64,000 bases of DNA from Ligustrum vulgare (Eukaryota; Streptophyta; Magnoliopsida; Lamiales; Oleaceae). Positions within the stretch are counted from its first letter, which is position 1. Each line of letters begins with the position of its first letter. The translations under genes and the position numbers were made by a program. Location: the NCBI GenBank assembly GCA_963555705.1, contig OY743184.1, positions 27,544,639 to 27,608,638 on the forward strand, given 5' to 3'. Below the pieces are notes generated by a model. It saw nothing but the letters and a program-made list of their open reading frames with translations, did no database searches and was not told the DNA's origin. Shown piece by piece: positions 46,568 through 58,397 of this stretch.

Positions 46568-49500
46568 GAGGGAGGATTACCTTTGTGTTCCAGGGAAAAA
46601 ATTGAAGCCATGGGCTTTTTCCAAATACCAGACCTTACTAGAGAGCAGTGACATGCAATCCTGCAGTAAATGGCAGCAATGAAAGCTTAAGTAGACAGGA
46701 ACACTTTTGCCTTGCTAAAAACCAAAACACTGAATAAAGACTACACTTTTCTGTATTATTTAGTGGCTCTTTGAACCATGAGAAGAAAGGGTAAACACCT
46801 CTTTAAAACTATCCCATCCGCAACTTATATAAATTAGAGTTTCAGGCAAGAACTGACTTTCCTCTTGTACCGTGCTGCTTTTAACCTGCACTGAAGTTTC
46901 TCTTTCTCGCAAAATCCAGGGTCTTTTTTCATTTTTAAGCTTCCCACTGATACTGGAATAACCAATGAAGGGTAAGCGCACAAACATATTACTTTTTTCT
47001 GACACCCATTAGAGATTGCAAATTTAGAATTAGAAGTGAGGAACCCAATTTCCACACCTTTCAGGGAGATTGGATTTGAGCTCCACAGATGACAGAGACC
47101 GTAGTGTATCCAGCAGAGACAGATCCAACCCCTTCCTTGGAGGATCAACCACAACAACATCTGAACCCACAAGCCAAGAAAGTGGTTCCTGACCAAGTTT
47201 TGAAAAGTACAAGAGTTTTCATATGCTGTAACGAGCTTCATTTTTAGGTATATCCACAGGATTTCCAATTGATTTCAATCACATGTGCAAGTAAGAAATG
47301 CAGAGGCAGCATATCATACAAATAGATGACAGCTAAAAAAGATTTCATACACAGTTAACAACGTTAAAATGATTCTAGTTTGTTGATAATTCTAAAAGGG
47401 ATACCCCTAAGAAGATAATAGACTTTTAAAGGAGATCTCACTACCTTACGAGTTGGCTTTAAGACCTTACTCTCTTCATCAGTCATCAATTGTGAGAACA
47501 TCGAACAAATCATAAGTGAAGAAGAGGTGATTCCCCCACCCACCCACCCCCCAAACACACACACACACAAAAATTTCCTCACACAAGTGATCATTCATTG
47601 CTAAACCAAATCTTGAATTTATAAACTGTCCCCCATGCTACTTCAGACTACTAATATCATCAGCAGACATCACCAGGAACTCCTAAAACCCCATATTACT
47701 TCACATGAAAATACATCTTTATTCATCAGAATTCAGCATCAGCTTCACGCACAAAAAATCAAGTGGATTTGACATGAGCAGACTGCATGAAAGGAAGCAC
47801 CCTTTCTCAGTGCCTTCAGCACTTTTGGGGGATGTTTTGAATCGATAACTTCAGTGCAGAAAGAAGTTCTGTTTCCATTTAGGTTTCCTTTTACTTTTTC
47901 CCCTTTCCTTAACCTTTCTTGCCTTTTTTCTGGAGGGCTGGGGTGGCGGATAAAGGTTTTACTGCTAAATATCTACTATTCCAATGAACATAGTCCGGGA
48001 AAATTTATCTTTTTTTATGCATGCCTTCGAGTTTTAAATAGACAGTATGTTTGTCATATTCTAAACTATACTAGATTTGAAAATAGAATGGATTGGAGAC
48101 AAACTTAAGAGATCTTTGCAGGAGCTAAAAAAAATACAAACTGTATATGATCATATTTACATTTGGTAGATGATGCAAGAAACAGATGTCTCGATATATG
48201 TGTCTTAATGCTCACACAGGCATGCATGCATATCCAGAAAGACGTAGAAAAGGAATAGGCATCTTTGAGTGCATTGTCTATGCACAACAGCATAAGTGAA
48301 TTTGGATATATGCATGATAGTGAATGATAGCCAGTGCTCATGATATGTACATGTGTGTGTGCATGTGTGTGTGTGTGTGTGTGTATCAACGTGAGCGTGA
48401 ATTTAAATGAAGCACCAACTTTTGACGCATCTGCATGATGCCAGCTGATGCTGCTATCTAGGGTTTCTGATAAACGAGCAGCTGTCTTCTCAAAAGAAAC
48501 CTTTGACTCCTTGTTAACCTCGACACATTTTACTGACCTATAAACTCATGGAATTTATATTAAAAGGGATTTTTCTACCATATTGACAGGTAGTACGTGA
48601 ATATAATTTAAAGCCCTTAAAATAAAAACTTTTTTCACCGGCATTTCCTCATGGTAGCCAAAGATAATCCAATGACACCAGCTCCAGCATAGAGATCAAC
48701 AACTGAGGCACCATAAGGAACATACTTGTGCAACTTACGGAGTAGAAAATCAAATGCCTGTCAAAAAGACCAACTATCATGTTATGATGTCAATAAGTTC
48801 TTTTACAGTATGCTAGGTGCAGTTAGTCATATTTGTTTAATTAAATGCTTGAAAAGTGCCCAAATAATTCAGAGCAATCAAAAGTTAGAATATAAGTGGG
48901 GAATAAATGTAAGTAAATTTCGCCAAACAAATAACTAATTGAAGTTCTTTCATCAGAATTCTACCTGTGTATTGGCTTGCCCAAAGCTTGAAGGTGCCAG
49001 AGAAACGTCGATTCCTCCAACGTGCTCCCAGAAGTCTCTTTGACCTAAAAGATGTCTCCATCTATTCCCAAAAATAATCTGCACCACCAGCCGGAAAAAT
49101 ACATAAGGCAGTCCTACAGAAAACTTCTGAATAATAGCCCAGTTCTTGAATGATTTAACATAAACGAGTCACTGGGAGAATATTCTTTTTTTCACATTCA
49201 GATGTTTCTTTATCAAATTTGCAAGCTCAAATTTCTTTTGAGTTAAATCTCATGATATACATATGATTCAAGAGCTTCTCCATCAGCCCTTTCCCCTTAT
49301 TTATCAAAACAGAGATCAACGAGATATAAAACATATTGCTCATAGAAAGAGAAAAAGCACGCATCGTACTGCTTAGACCCCTGGTTCCATGGATAGCAGG
49401 ATTTTATCAAATCAGTTTGAGAAGAATTTTACTTTTTAATTTGATTATTGTTTCTACCATCTTTGCCTCTACTTTCTTCCTTTTATTGTCATCACAAGAA

Positions 49501-51568
49501 TCAATAAACAAGGGGAGGAAAATATACAGATAAAATTGTCTAGGAAAATTTAACCAGCAACTGTTGAAGCATGTACTTCAGAGAGGTGCAATACATCTGT
49601 ATATTATGCCCTTGTTTGAGCCCCATTTTGGTGGGGAAAATGAATCTTGAAAGAGTATTTTTCAGAGAATGTGTGATTAAAAAATAATGAAGATTTTTTA
49701 ATTTACGTCTAATAATATTTTATTGGAGAATATGTGGTTGAAAATAGGAAAGAGAAAAATGCATTTTGCTTTTAATGGAGCCCAAACATGAGGTATATCA
49801 GACACTTGGAGAACTTAACCATTAGTCATTATGCGCATTCATATATTTAAGTACCATTTCTGCATCTTGCTCAAATGATTTGCATGCAAAAAATGTATCC
49901 TGCACGCGTGTGTGAGAGAGTTGTACTCACATTATTTGTTGATGTCTGAAAGTTAGCCCAGATAGAATGAATCAAATGGACCTTCCCCTTCGCCCCACCA
50001 TTTCTCCAAAGGAACTAAAAGTCGGAATTCAATCTACTTTGCAGATAGGATATCCATTAAACCAAAGAATGCCAGTTAAAAATCCACAAGGGTCTTACAT
50101 TGGCCAGATCATTTAACTTTTCTGAACTAGGCGAGTTCTCATTCCTGGAGTTCCAAACCAAAGCAACCTGCACTTTACCTGAAATTATTCATCACGAGAT
50201 TATCAGCCCAAGAGTGGAAACTTTTAAGGTCCAACAACTCTTTGAATGTCATTCCCCACGAAATATGAGCAAAGCTACTAACCGTTTTTGTATCTTTGGG
50301 AGGCAGGGAGAGATGTGTTATATGTAGTCACAGTCATCTGCATATAACCTTTTTCATCCATTACTTATGAAACACGTCAATTACAATTCATCACAAATTT
50401 TTGGCTTATAATTATTATTTTTTTCCCGGGGAATTTAGTAAGGGTTAAAAGCTAAGCTTCACCAAATATTGAACTGAAAATATCCAACAGGCTACTCAAG
50501 GAACACTAAAGTATATTTCCATGAATATGAGTCACCTGCACATATCTCAGTTCTCCATTTCCTTGATCTTCATCATATGGCTCAATATTCAATTTAGACA
50601 TCCCTAAAGTTAAAAAGAAAACATACATTAAATAAGTAGACACTCTGAGCATCACAAGTTTTCCTGGTCCGCGTGGAAAAATAATTCTTAAAAAGAAAAA
50701 GAAAATAACCCGTTGGCAAAATAATTTATAGTGAAAACTAAAAGATGGAGCAAAAAACAAACCTTGTTTCAGTAGCTCCACAGCTGCATTAATACTTGGA
50801 TGATGAGCTACACAACGAAAATGCATTCAAGCATAACAAACTAAAATAAAGACACATGTCTACATCATACAAAGATTATCTAAAAGTTTAAACAAGCAAA
50901 TTCGTATACCCTTGCATTCAGGAATATCGACTACATCGTGAGTGCGTTCTTGATAGAGCCCAATCAAAGGCTTGGTTGATGAACCCTGAACTGCGAGCTT
51001 TGCACGACACCTCCATCCCCACTGCCAAATTCAAAATAAAGAAATTTACCCACTACCCTTATTGTATAGACCAAAACAGTGAAACCATTAAGAATAGAAA
51101 TAAGTCAATATTTACATAATTAGCAGCAATCAAGCATGTGCACATACCAGTCTGCAAGTATCAAAATCGAAGCCTGACACACCGAGCTTCTCGAAGAAGT
51201 CAATTGCCTCGTCCAGAATCGCCGGATGATGGAGGTTGTATTCGTGAGTACAACCTGAACAGCTGCAAATTCAAACAGGATAATGCATATTGATTAAACA
51301 CAAAACTTCCTTTATGCGTGAGCGGGTGATAATAAAATAAGACGCAAAGCACATACGACTGAAAATGGGGGCAATGAAGAGCACAGGAAGAAGAAGGGAG
51401 AGGCGTTGGGGTTGATTTTTGAGAGGGGGAGAGCAGGGGTTGTTGTAGCGGTGGCGGAGGCTGAGTAAGGCTGTGCCCCGTGAAAGCGGTGGCGGGGGAG
51501 GCTTGACACGTGGCGGCGGAGGTGGTGAATGACGGTCTAGCTGAGAATGGTAAGAGGCTTAAGGCCAT
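45752..51568 (-). CDS. RNA (uracil-5-)methyltransferase, TrmA/RlmD family, 14 exons
   Basis: Predicted to transfer a methyl group from S-adenosylmethionine to C5 of uridine in tRNA or rRNA. Exons (minus): 51568-51357, 51262-51148, 51021-50910, 50807-50763, 50603-50536, 50167-50099, 50014-49931, 49078-48965, 48757-48639, 48537-48420, 47188-47058, 46946-46799, 46660-46581, 45836-45752. All have GT and AG ends and stay in phase, giving 1500 nt and 499 residues. Residues 1-60 are S/T/P-rich and nearly without acidic residues, like an organelle transit peptide. Cys66, Cys72 and Cys75 (CPHFQSCSGC) match the iron-sulfur cluster motif of RlmD. The SAM motif is DLYAGAGVIG (294-303), the family signature is DPPRKG (367-372), and the catalytic Cys is Cys438 in YISCGW. 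A basic tail (KRRKSGKKKR) ends the protein. A TATA-like TTTTATAAAA lies at about 51650. No lesion seen; the exon 10 donor (AAA/GTTGGT) is weak. Substrate cannot be told. Confidence 0.93.
46300..46412 (-). mobile_element. tRNA-derived SINE in the last intron of the methyltransferase gene
   Basis: On the minus strand TATAGCTCAAGTTGCAAGAA (from 46402) is an A box and GGTTCGAGTCTCC (46355-46343) is a perfect B box, about 35 bases apart. Such a pair is typical of plant tRNA-derived SINEs. Edges and tail are not defined. Confidence 0.6.
46530..46564. repeat. (GA)n microsatellite in an intron
   Basis: About 17 GA units, 16 bases past the exon 13 donor on the minus strand, where it reads as a pyrimidine run. 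Confidence 0.95.
48348..48384. repeat. (TG)n microsatellite in an intron
   Basis: Nearly pure TG repeat close to the weak exon 10 donor of the methyltransferase gene. Confidence 0.9.
49608..49793. mobile_element. MITE in intron 7 of the methyltransferase gene
   Basis: Left end GCCCTTGTTTGAGCCCCATT and right end (complement) CCTCATGTTTGGGCTCCATT are inverted repeats similar to the MITE at 27624-27799. TAT lies on both sides. No coding sequence. Confidence 0.6.
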
Positions 51569-51912
51569 CCTGTAGCGGAGGAAGGCCGTTGGTAGTCGTG
51601 GCGGCGGAATCAAAGGATAAAATCTTAGCCTGCTTATTTTATTTATTTTTTTATAAAAAAACAACGATTTTTTTTTATTCCTCTTGAGCTAAAATTTATA
51701 AGGAAAATACCTATAAATAACCTCGTTAACTATAATATTTTGAGAAATGAACTTTGAAATCATGACATTTGAAAAATAGCATTCAAACATCCTAAAATAC
51801 CCTCATACATAAAATTTACAATATAAGCCCTTTAAAGTGTAGAAAAATTTATTTAAGTTCTTAGATAACTTTGTTTATATGATTTTTGTTCGCTCATAGT
51901 AGCCTCCTGAAT
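51569..51912. other. Methyltransferase promoter and edge of the viral-like block
   Basis: The first 100 bases are the leader and TATA region of the minus-strand methyltransferase gene. From about 51660 the sequence turns strongly AT-rich and leads to the primer site at 51913. No gene seen. Confidence 0.45.
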
Positions 51913-51924
51913 TGGTATCAGAGT
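51913..51924 (+). other. Primer-binding-site-like sequence (initiator tRNA-Met)
   Basis: TGGTATCAGAGT matches the standard site at 11 of 12 positions. Pararetroviruses and many LTR elements share it. There is no LTR end just before it, which favours the former. Confidence 0.6.
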
Positions 51925-51999
51925 CATATGACAGATCTAAAAGATAAATATTATATGAAAAAATAAAAATAAATACATAATATATACATCAAGATTTAT

Positions 52000-53303
52000 G
52001 ATTATGCATACATTAATACTATCTGATAATTATAAAATATAAATCTTAAGAACTCTAAAAGATATAGACAAAGATATAAGAAAAGATATTTATGATCTAA
52101 TAAATTTCGATATAATAAAGGAAGATTTTATCATAAACAAAATATTAGATTTAATCCACAAAGATATACTAGAAGAATTGTATAAAGATTATAGAAATAG
52201 ACTATCATAGAGCAAATCCTCAATTAATTAGATATCTAAATATAGAAACAAATAAGAAATTAGATTTAATAATAGAACAAAGAATAAATTTAATGGATCA
52301 AATAAGAGAAGAAAGGAATATAAAACGACAAGAAAAACTAAGATTAAAATTATTAGAGAAAAATAGAAAATATTATAATAGAATTTAGAAGCAATTACCG
52401 AAAAAAGAGAAAACTAGAAAAGAAAAATATGATGAAACAAGAACATTTGAAGATTATCTAAAATATTATAGAATATATCATAGAAAATTAATGCTTGGAT
52501 CAATAGAAGAATATTATGAATATCAAATAATGAATTATAAAGAAGCAAAATATGAAACAGAACTTAGTCTAGAAATCGAACATATCAAAGGAAGAAATTA
52601 ATGAGAGAATTTCCAGAAATAAAATTTGTAAAACAAATAATAAAAAATATAAGACTTCCAGTTGGATCTTATCAAATAAAGTGAGCTATTACAACCATGT
52701 TCCAACCATTAAGCTCATGTGGAGAATTCGATGGATTCCTTAATATGCAATTAAACTGGATAAGTGCATTTTTATGGCAAACATATAAAAATATAAACAT
52801 ATAAGATAAATTGACTATTGAAGAATTACAAAAGTTAAATATACAAGATATGAATATCAAAGAAAAATTATAAAATATTCATAGTAAATTAACAATACAA
52901 TTTAAAGAATTAAAAAATATGATAGGAGAAGTTAAACATATAGATGAAGAAATTTTGAAAGAATTTCAAAGAAAATTAGGAGAATTAATTAATCAAGATA
53001 AAAATGAAATAATCACAGAAAAAATAGATAGGTTAAATGAGAAAATAAGAAAAAATGAAAATGAAAAGATCGTATCAATAGAAGAAATAATCAAAAAATT
53101 AGAAATAAAAATAGATGATATGTACGACAAACTATTTAAGGTACGAAAAACTCAAACTATTAAACTAAGAGTATAAGATGTCAAAAGTGAATATATTGAA
53201 GATCTAAAAATATTAATAAAATCATTAATAAGTGATGTTCAAGAAGTAAAAAATGAATTAAAAGAAGTAAGAAATGACAAGGGCTCTTCAAAGGATGTCC
53301 CTC
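52000..53303 (+). pseudogene. AT-rich coiled-coil coding remnant (viral-like block 1)
   Basis: At least three frames are used in turn, each open for 80-130 codons: about 52200-52600, 52601-52870 and 52919-53176, then a last piece to a stop at about 53311. The product is rich in K, E, I, N and R; the third piece (85 residues) has clear heptad spacing of I/L and would form a long coiled coil, and the end has a KGSSKD-type basic, serine-rich tail. Short coiled-coil proteins with basic tails are known among the small proteins of Caulimoviridae, but no specific match can be claimed. Multiple stops and slips; not functional. Confidence 0.4.
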
Positions 53304-53314
53304 CGCAGTGATCA

Positions 53315-53818
53315 TTTTTTGTATCTGCCTTTTTTTTTTTTTTTGTGTAAGTGCAACGGCACCTGACATTGTAAATGTAATAATCATCCAAATTGTATAT
53401 ACTTTGATTTTATGAATGCGATGATTTTTTTGTATTTAGTTCAATGTCTTCGTTTGTACTTAGTTCAGACACAAACGTCTTGTAAAACACCGTACGAAGA
53501 TATGTGTATAGTTCCTCATATCTAAGTAGCTCAAGGCATTCATGTTTGCTATTTAGATCTAATTCAGACCACAAGTTTTGGTTTATATGACAACATTTGA
53601 TTAAGTTTGAATGCTTCCAAACGCAGATGTCTTTTAAACGCATTGCACGATTATATGAAGATATAGTCCATCAGATCTGAGTGGTTTGAGGCATTCATAT
53701 TTACCAGCTAGATCTGATTTTGACAAACATTTGAACATATTTGAATCACACTTTGTAACACCTTCGCATACAAATTTGTATGAACTCCCATTGATGGTGC
53801 TAACACTCTCAACCCTTA
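53315..53818 (-). mobile_element. Retroposed 504-bp insert with an 11-bp target duplication
   Basis: CGCAGTGATCA occurs on both sides (53304-53314 and 53819-53829). On the minus strand the insert ends in an A-rich tail (15 A, a short spacer, then six A) directly before the duplication, the mark of LINE-driven retroposition. Inside are two diverged copies of a unit of about 175 bp (CTCAAGGCATTCATGTTTGC near 53530 and TTGAGGCATTCATATTTACC near 53687). No coding sequence; a SINE or a processed non-coding RNA are both possible. Confidence 0.7.
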
Positions 53819-53849
53819 CGCAGTGATCACAGTGTAGGCTTATAAGAGT

Positions 53850-54900
53850 CCCTTGTTTTTAACAAATTTCATGCATGGCGTAGACGTATGGTATTATAAA
53901 CAAATAATCTTGGAATCTGTGTTTATCAATTATGTTTATCTAATTAGAGATTGGTATTACAATTATACTAAAGAATTGAGCGATAACATAATTGAGATTG
54001 AATCTCAGTTTGAATCATTAATTACCAAACAGGCTGATACCAAACAGGTTATATCAAAAATACAAACAGGTACATCTTCTGGAAGCAGTGGTGGACCAAC
54101 GATTAAAAGAGATGAACCAAGTCCCAAGAAAGTTGTCATAAATGAAGCTAGTCCTCGAAAAATAACAATCAATGCCAAATATTAACATACAAGGGTAGTC
54201 AAAATTTGTACTGAGGAGGAAAATGATTTCCCATTTTTACCAAAAGAAGATTAATATAAAATTATTGCTAAAGTTATATATGAACTCCAAGAATGTGATT
54301 GTTATTACATTTCATCTGGAGATTGTGTATACACACGATTGATCGTTACTCATGGAGGAGATCCCATTATGACAAAAATGGCAGCAAATTATGAATTTTT
54401 GGATCTTATCTACCCAGGGAAAGATTTGAAAGAGATTGAAAATTTTGATGATTTATTAAAAGGAGAAATTTCAAAATTCGCACAAGGAAGACCTATATAT
54501 TTAAAATTTTATTCAATCAGTCCCGAAATTGATGAAATGATGTATTATCCTGCTGAGCATATTATTACAATTGGATATATTGCTCGAAATTTTCAAATTG
54601 AAGTAAGAAAAAATACCAAGTCAGTACCAAATATTAAAAGATCGTGATTTAGATCTCAAAGGGTGTTGGGAATTAAGGTTCTCTACGACATTTCCAAAAA
54701 CATGTATGATAAAAAATTCAAATGCATATGCCAGTATAATGGATGAACCCTCCTTACTAATGGAGGAAAAGAAAAGTCAACAATCTTGAAAGAATATATC
54801 AACAAGTTTGACACTCATCAAATCCATGGAAGCTTTGCTACCTTACAAGAAGCGTGTATAGCCAGGAATTGCCCCACATGCCAACAAAATTGATGGATAG
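53850..54900 (+). pseudogene. Viral-like coding block 2, just upstream of the promoter
   Basis: First frame 53853-54185 (110 residues) with aromatic-rich start, then a serine/glycine linker and a basic proline-containing tail. After a stop and frame change the frame 54339-54647 (102 residues) is well folded in composition, with mixed hydrophobic and acidic residues, and short pieces follow to about 54890 with a CPTCQ motif. Its place directly before the TATA promoter is where caulimovirids carry their transactivator/inclusion-body gene, so that role is a possible inference, not a motif match. Confidence 0.4.
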
Positions 54901-55038
54901 GTGGAAGCTACTTGATAAATATGTTTTAATGAAACAAGGCAGCATAACGTAGGGGCCATGTAAAGACTCAAAATAATAGAGTGATAGGTGTCCCTATAAT
55001 GTAAGGGCCATGTGAAGAAATAAATAATAGAGGACAGA

Positions 55039-57797
55039 TGTAACACCCCAAGTTCAAAATCTTAAACCTAGGCGTGTTAACTTTTCTTTACTTAAATGTG
55101 GAAAAAAAATCATTTAAAACCTCAACATTTTCATTTTCTATTATGAAATTTTACAAAAATTTCGACAGAGTCTCCTCTGTAAATTGGACATAGCCAACCC
55201 TGTAAAGGGACATCAAAATCAGTTTAACTTACACATCTCAACTTATTCAATCCCAAACATCATCCAAAGCATTACAATAAGTTCCAAACTCCTCAACATA
55301 AATAAATTTAAACCATGAGCTCCATTTAACTAAATGGAGGGTTGATAAACTACTAAAGAGATAAATGACTCATCAAAAGCTAAATCCAATGAACCATTAA
55401 AAGAATGAATTAATAAAATAACTAAAACATTTATGAAATTCCAATTCAAACTTTATTTAAAATGATAAATCGTGGTACTGTATGAGCCTGCCACCAAATG
55501 CTCCATCCTCAGATCATCTAACTTTCATCACCTGAAATATTAGGGAGGGATTGGGGTAAGCTAAAGCTCAGTAAGTAAACTTTTATGCATGAAATGCATG
55601 CTTATGACATGAATGCTTTAAAATTTTGAAATATGTATCCCCATTTGCTTTACTTTCCAGAACTTTCAAACTTTTCAGACTTTCACTTAACATTTCAAAA
55701 CTTCCACTTTATTTCAAAACTTTCACTTCATTTCCATCGTGAGCTCACTTGGTGTATCTTCTAGTCAATCAGATAACAGTGGGCAATTTCTTATTTGGAA
55801 CCAGATTAAGATTTACATTTTCACCGCAAAGCGGTTTAACATTCACTTTCCCACCGCAAAGCGGTTTAAAAGTTCACCGTAAACGGTTGAACATTTCGTC
55901 GCAAAGCGACTTAATTCGGGTACGCCGGTCCCCCGCGCCCCATTTCCCACTCGCAACTTTCATGAACTAGAAGTACATCCATTCTTTCTTAAAAACTTGG
56001 GATACATAACTTTTGAATAAACTTGCACCTTGACACATTTCTTTTATTTAAAAACATTTGACTTCCCAATTTCGATGTCAATGCATGCTTGATGATGCAA
56101 TGACATGATAATGTGCATGTTAAAACAATAAATCTTCTTTCCCTTTTCTTATCTTTTAAATTTCAAATTCAAATAATTACATCAAACTTAAACCAAAATC
56201 CACAAAATTTAACACGACTTTACAAAAATCGTTTAATTAGAATTGTAACTATTCCTAATCTGCAAATTCTCAAAAATGACAGTAAGCACTTCAATTGAAT
56301 TAACAAATTCATAAATTTTGGAAATCTGAAATTAATCTGCATAAGTAATAACTCTGAAATTTATACATGAGAATCATATATATTTACTTCAATACATACA
56401 CACAACTCCAAATATACTTACATATATGCACATTATTCACGGACTGAAGTTAACTAACCGTAAGAATTCTATGTGGCTCACAATTTAAACCAAATGTATA
56501 CTTAAGCCATGTCTAACACAATCTAATATCATACTCGAAACGAGAGATAAATTTCATTGCATACTTGAAAGTTTTCTTACCTTTTAATCCAAATTAAATT
56601 ACAACATTACATAACTTGACATAGCTTTACAAAATTTCTCAATAAAATTTTAATTATCCATAATCAGAAAATTCTCAAACGTTGTTGCCAATTAAACTTA
56701 AAAGTGAGGATTTACCATTTCAGGTCAACGTTGTTAAAATTAACATTGCTAAAATCTGAAATTTGTAAATAATTTGTAAATAAATTCCTAAATCCAAATT
56801 TCACATTATAACTCAAACGTCACCAAACAATTAACTAATTTCATAATCCCATCAAATCTGAATTCTGAAAATAAACTATACATATAAGTTAAAATACTAA
56901 ATTCCTACATTTTGAAGTCTAAAATTATTATACACCTTTACAGTTCACAAATTAAATAAATTGTAAAGTCTAAATTTTATGTATATGTATAATATCAATA
57001 TATACATACATATATTTAAATTACTCCAATCTGAAAATTCGAAATTACAACTCAACATTAAATTTAAGATTCAAGTAAGCTAACTAAATTGAAATCTAAA
57101 CACACACACACAAGCATCAAAAATTTCTAAATTTATGGTATAATTCGGATTCAAACAAAACTACAATCTGAGATGTGAGAAAAATACATATATACATCCA
57201 AAAATTCCATGTGTGTGTTGTGTGTGTGTGTGTGTGTGTGTCCGTGAGTGGTGCGTGCGGGCGAGGAAGGGGAAGGGAGGGGCGGCCTTACCGATGATGG
57301 AGGTGCACGGTGGTGGTGGTGCGCTTGGCCGGCGGTGGGCGACGGAGGGAAGGAGAGGGAGGGATATGCGAGCCGAGAGCGAGAGACGAGCGGTAGAGAG
57401 AGAACGTGAGTGAGGATATTAAGGGTAGGGTTAGATATAAACTTTTGGAATTTGCAAATCAGTCCCTCAAATCTCCTCTTTTGTTTAAGTAAGTCTATAA
57501 GTTCTATTTACCCTCAATTGTCACTAAACTTTCCCTCCAAATTTCGAATTAGCATAATAAAATAGAAAATAACATGTTTAGGCAATAAAATCAATGATCA
57601 CATAAACTTACATGTAAATTATTAAAACAAAAACTTTTAAAACTTTTAATTGGCACATTGATCGAGACGGCGTCCAAGTTCTTCCACTACAAAATAATTT
57701 AAATTATTGACATTAAAGATCATAAATTTATAATAACATTCACAGGAGTATTACGTGGAAATTTAAAATTGCACGAAAACTAAAAAGTGGTCTTACA
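55039..57797 (-). mobile_element. Solo LTR of a chromovirus (Tekay/Del-like) element, 2759 bp
   Basis: Minus strand starts TGTAAGACCACTTTTTAG at 57797 and ends CTTGGGGTGTTACA at 55039. Flanks ACAGA (55034-55038) and ACATA (57798-57802) fit a 5-bp target duplication with one change. It contains a (TG)n run at 57213-57242, a GC-rich leader core at about 57240-57420, and three CACCGCAAAGCGGTTT-type repeats near 55820-55890. It has no internal region. It separates viral-like block 2 from its promoter. Confidence 0.75.
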
Positions 57798-58397
57798 ACA
57801 TATGTGTCCTTATGTGTCCTTCTAATATTATGAAAAGCTGTAAAATTATTAGGTCGATGATGTAAGCAGTAATGTAATTGTGTCTAATGTAACATTATAA
57901 ATAGAGGCCTCTGGGCTCGTTGAAAGGCATAGATCACTTGAGCACCCAACCTATGAGAAAGCCAAAGAAATCCTCTGTCTTTGAAAAAATTCTCATACCA
58001 AAGTCTTGTACCAATCCTCTTTAAATCTATAAAATTCCAATCGTTTTGTAAAAAGATATGAGTTTCTTAAGTTTTTGTCTTCTGAATCCTATTTCCTAAG
58101 GAAGATATATTATTAAGAAAACTCCCTACACTTTGTCCAAATTATTTTCCAGCAAGATATTATACAGTGAAGGCATGGATTCAGGTGAGGGTAATTACCT
58201 ATAAAGGCAGGTGAGGCTAGTTACCTATAAAGGCAGGAGGCCGTTGAAGGGAATGATAGTAGAAACCTGTGAGCCCAAAGGTCACTAATATCAGAAGGAA
58301 AATTCAAAGGTACAAATAACAGAAAAATGGGTTAGTATTCTTAATATATGTGTCTTTATGGAATTAGGAGCATGAAGGACTGTTAAAATAAGTTAAC
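57798..58397 (+). promoter_or_regulatory. TATA promoter and leader of the viral-like sequence
   Basis: TTATAAATAGAGGCC at 57896-57910 is a strong TATA box; transcription would start near 57930. A leader of about 450 bases follows with a 23-bp direct repeat (GGTTAATTACC-like unit: TTACCTATAAAGGCAGG at about 58195 and 58220). CACTAATATCAGAAGG at about 58284 could be a very decayed primer site. Confidence 0.45.

Noticed and set aside
46834..47268. 144-codon minus-strand frame
   Set aside because: It overlaps true exons 11 and 12 of the methyltransferase gene in another frame and runs through their intron.
51200..51664. 154-codon reading of the methyltransferase first exon running on past 51357
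   Set aside because: The part after 51357 is intron; splicing to 51262 completes the CPHFQSCSGC motif, and the Met at 51568 is the better start.
53315..53818. Mutator-type MITE as an explanation for the 11-bp flanks
   Set aside because: No terminal inverted repeats were found, and the A-rich tail at one end fits retroposition better.
57213..57413. 66-codon frame starting in a TG repeat
   Set aside because: Cysteine/valine run comes from the microsatellite; the rest is the GC-rich leader of an LTR.
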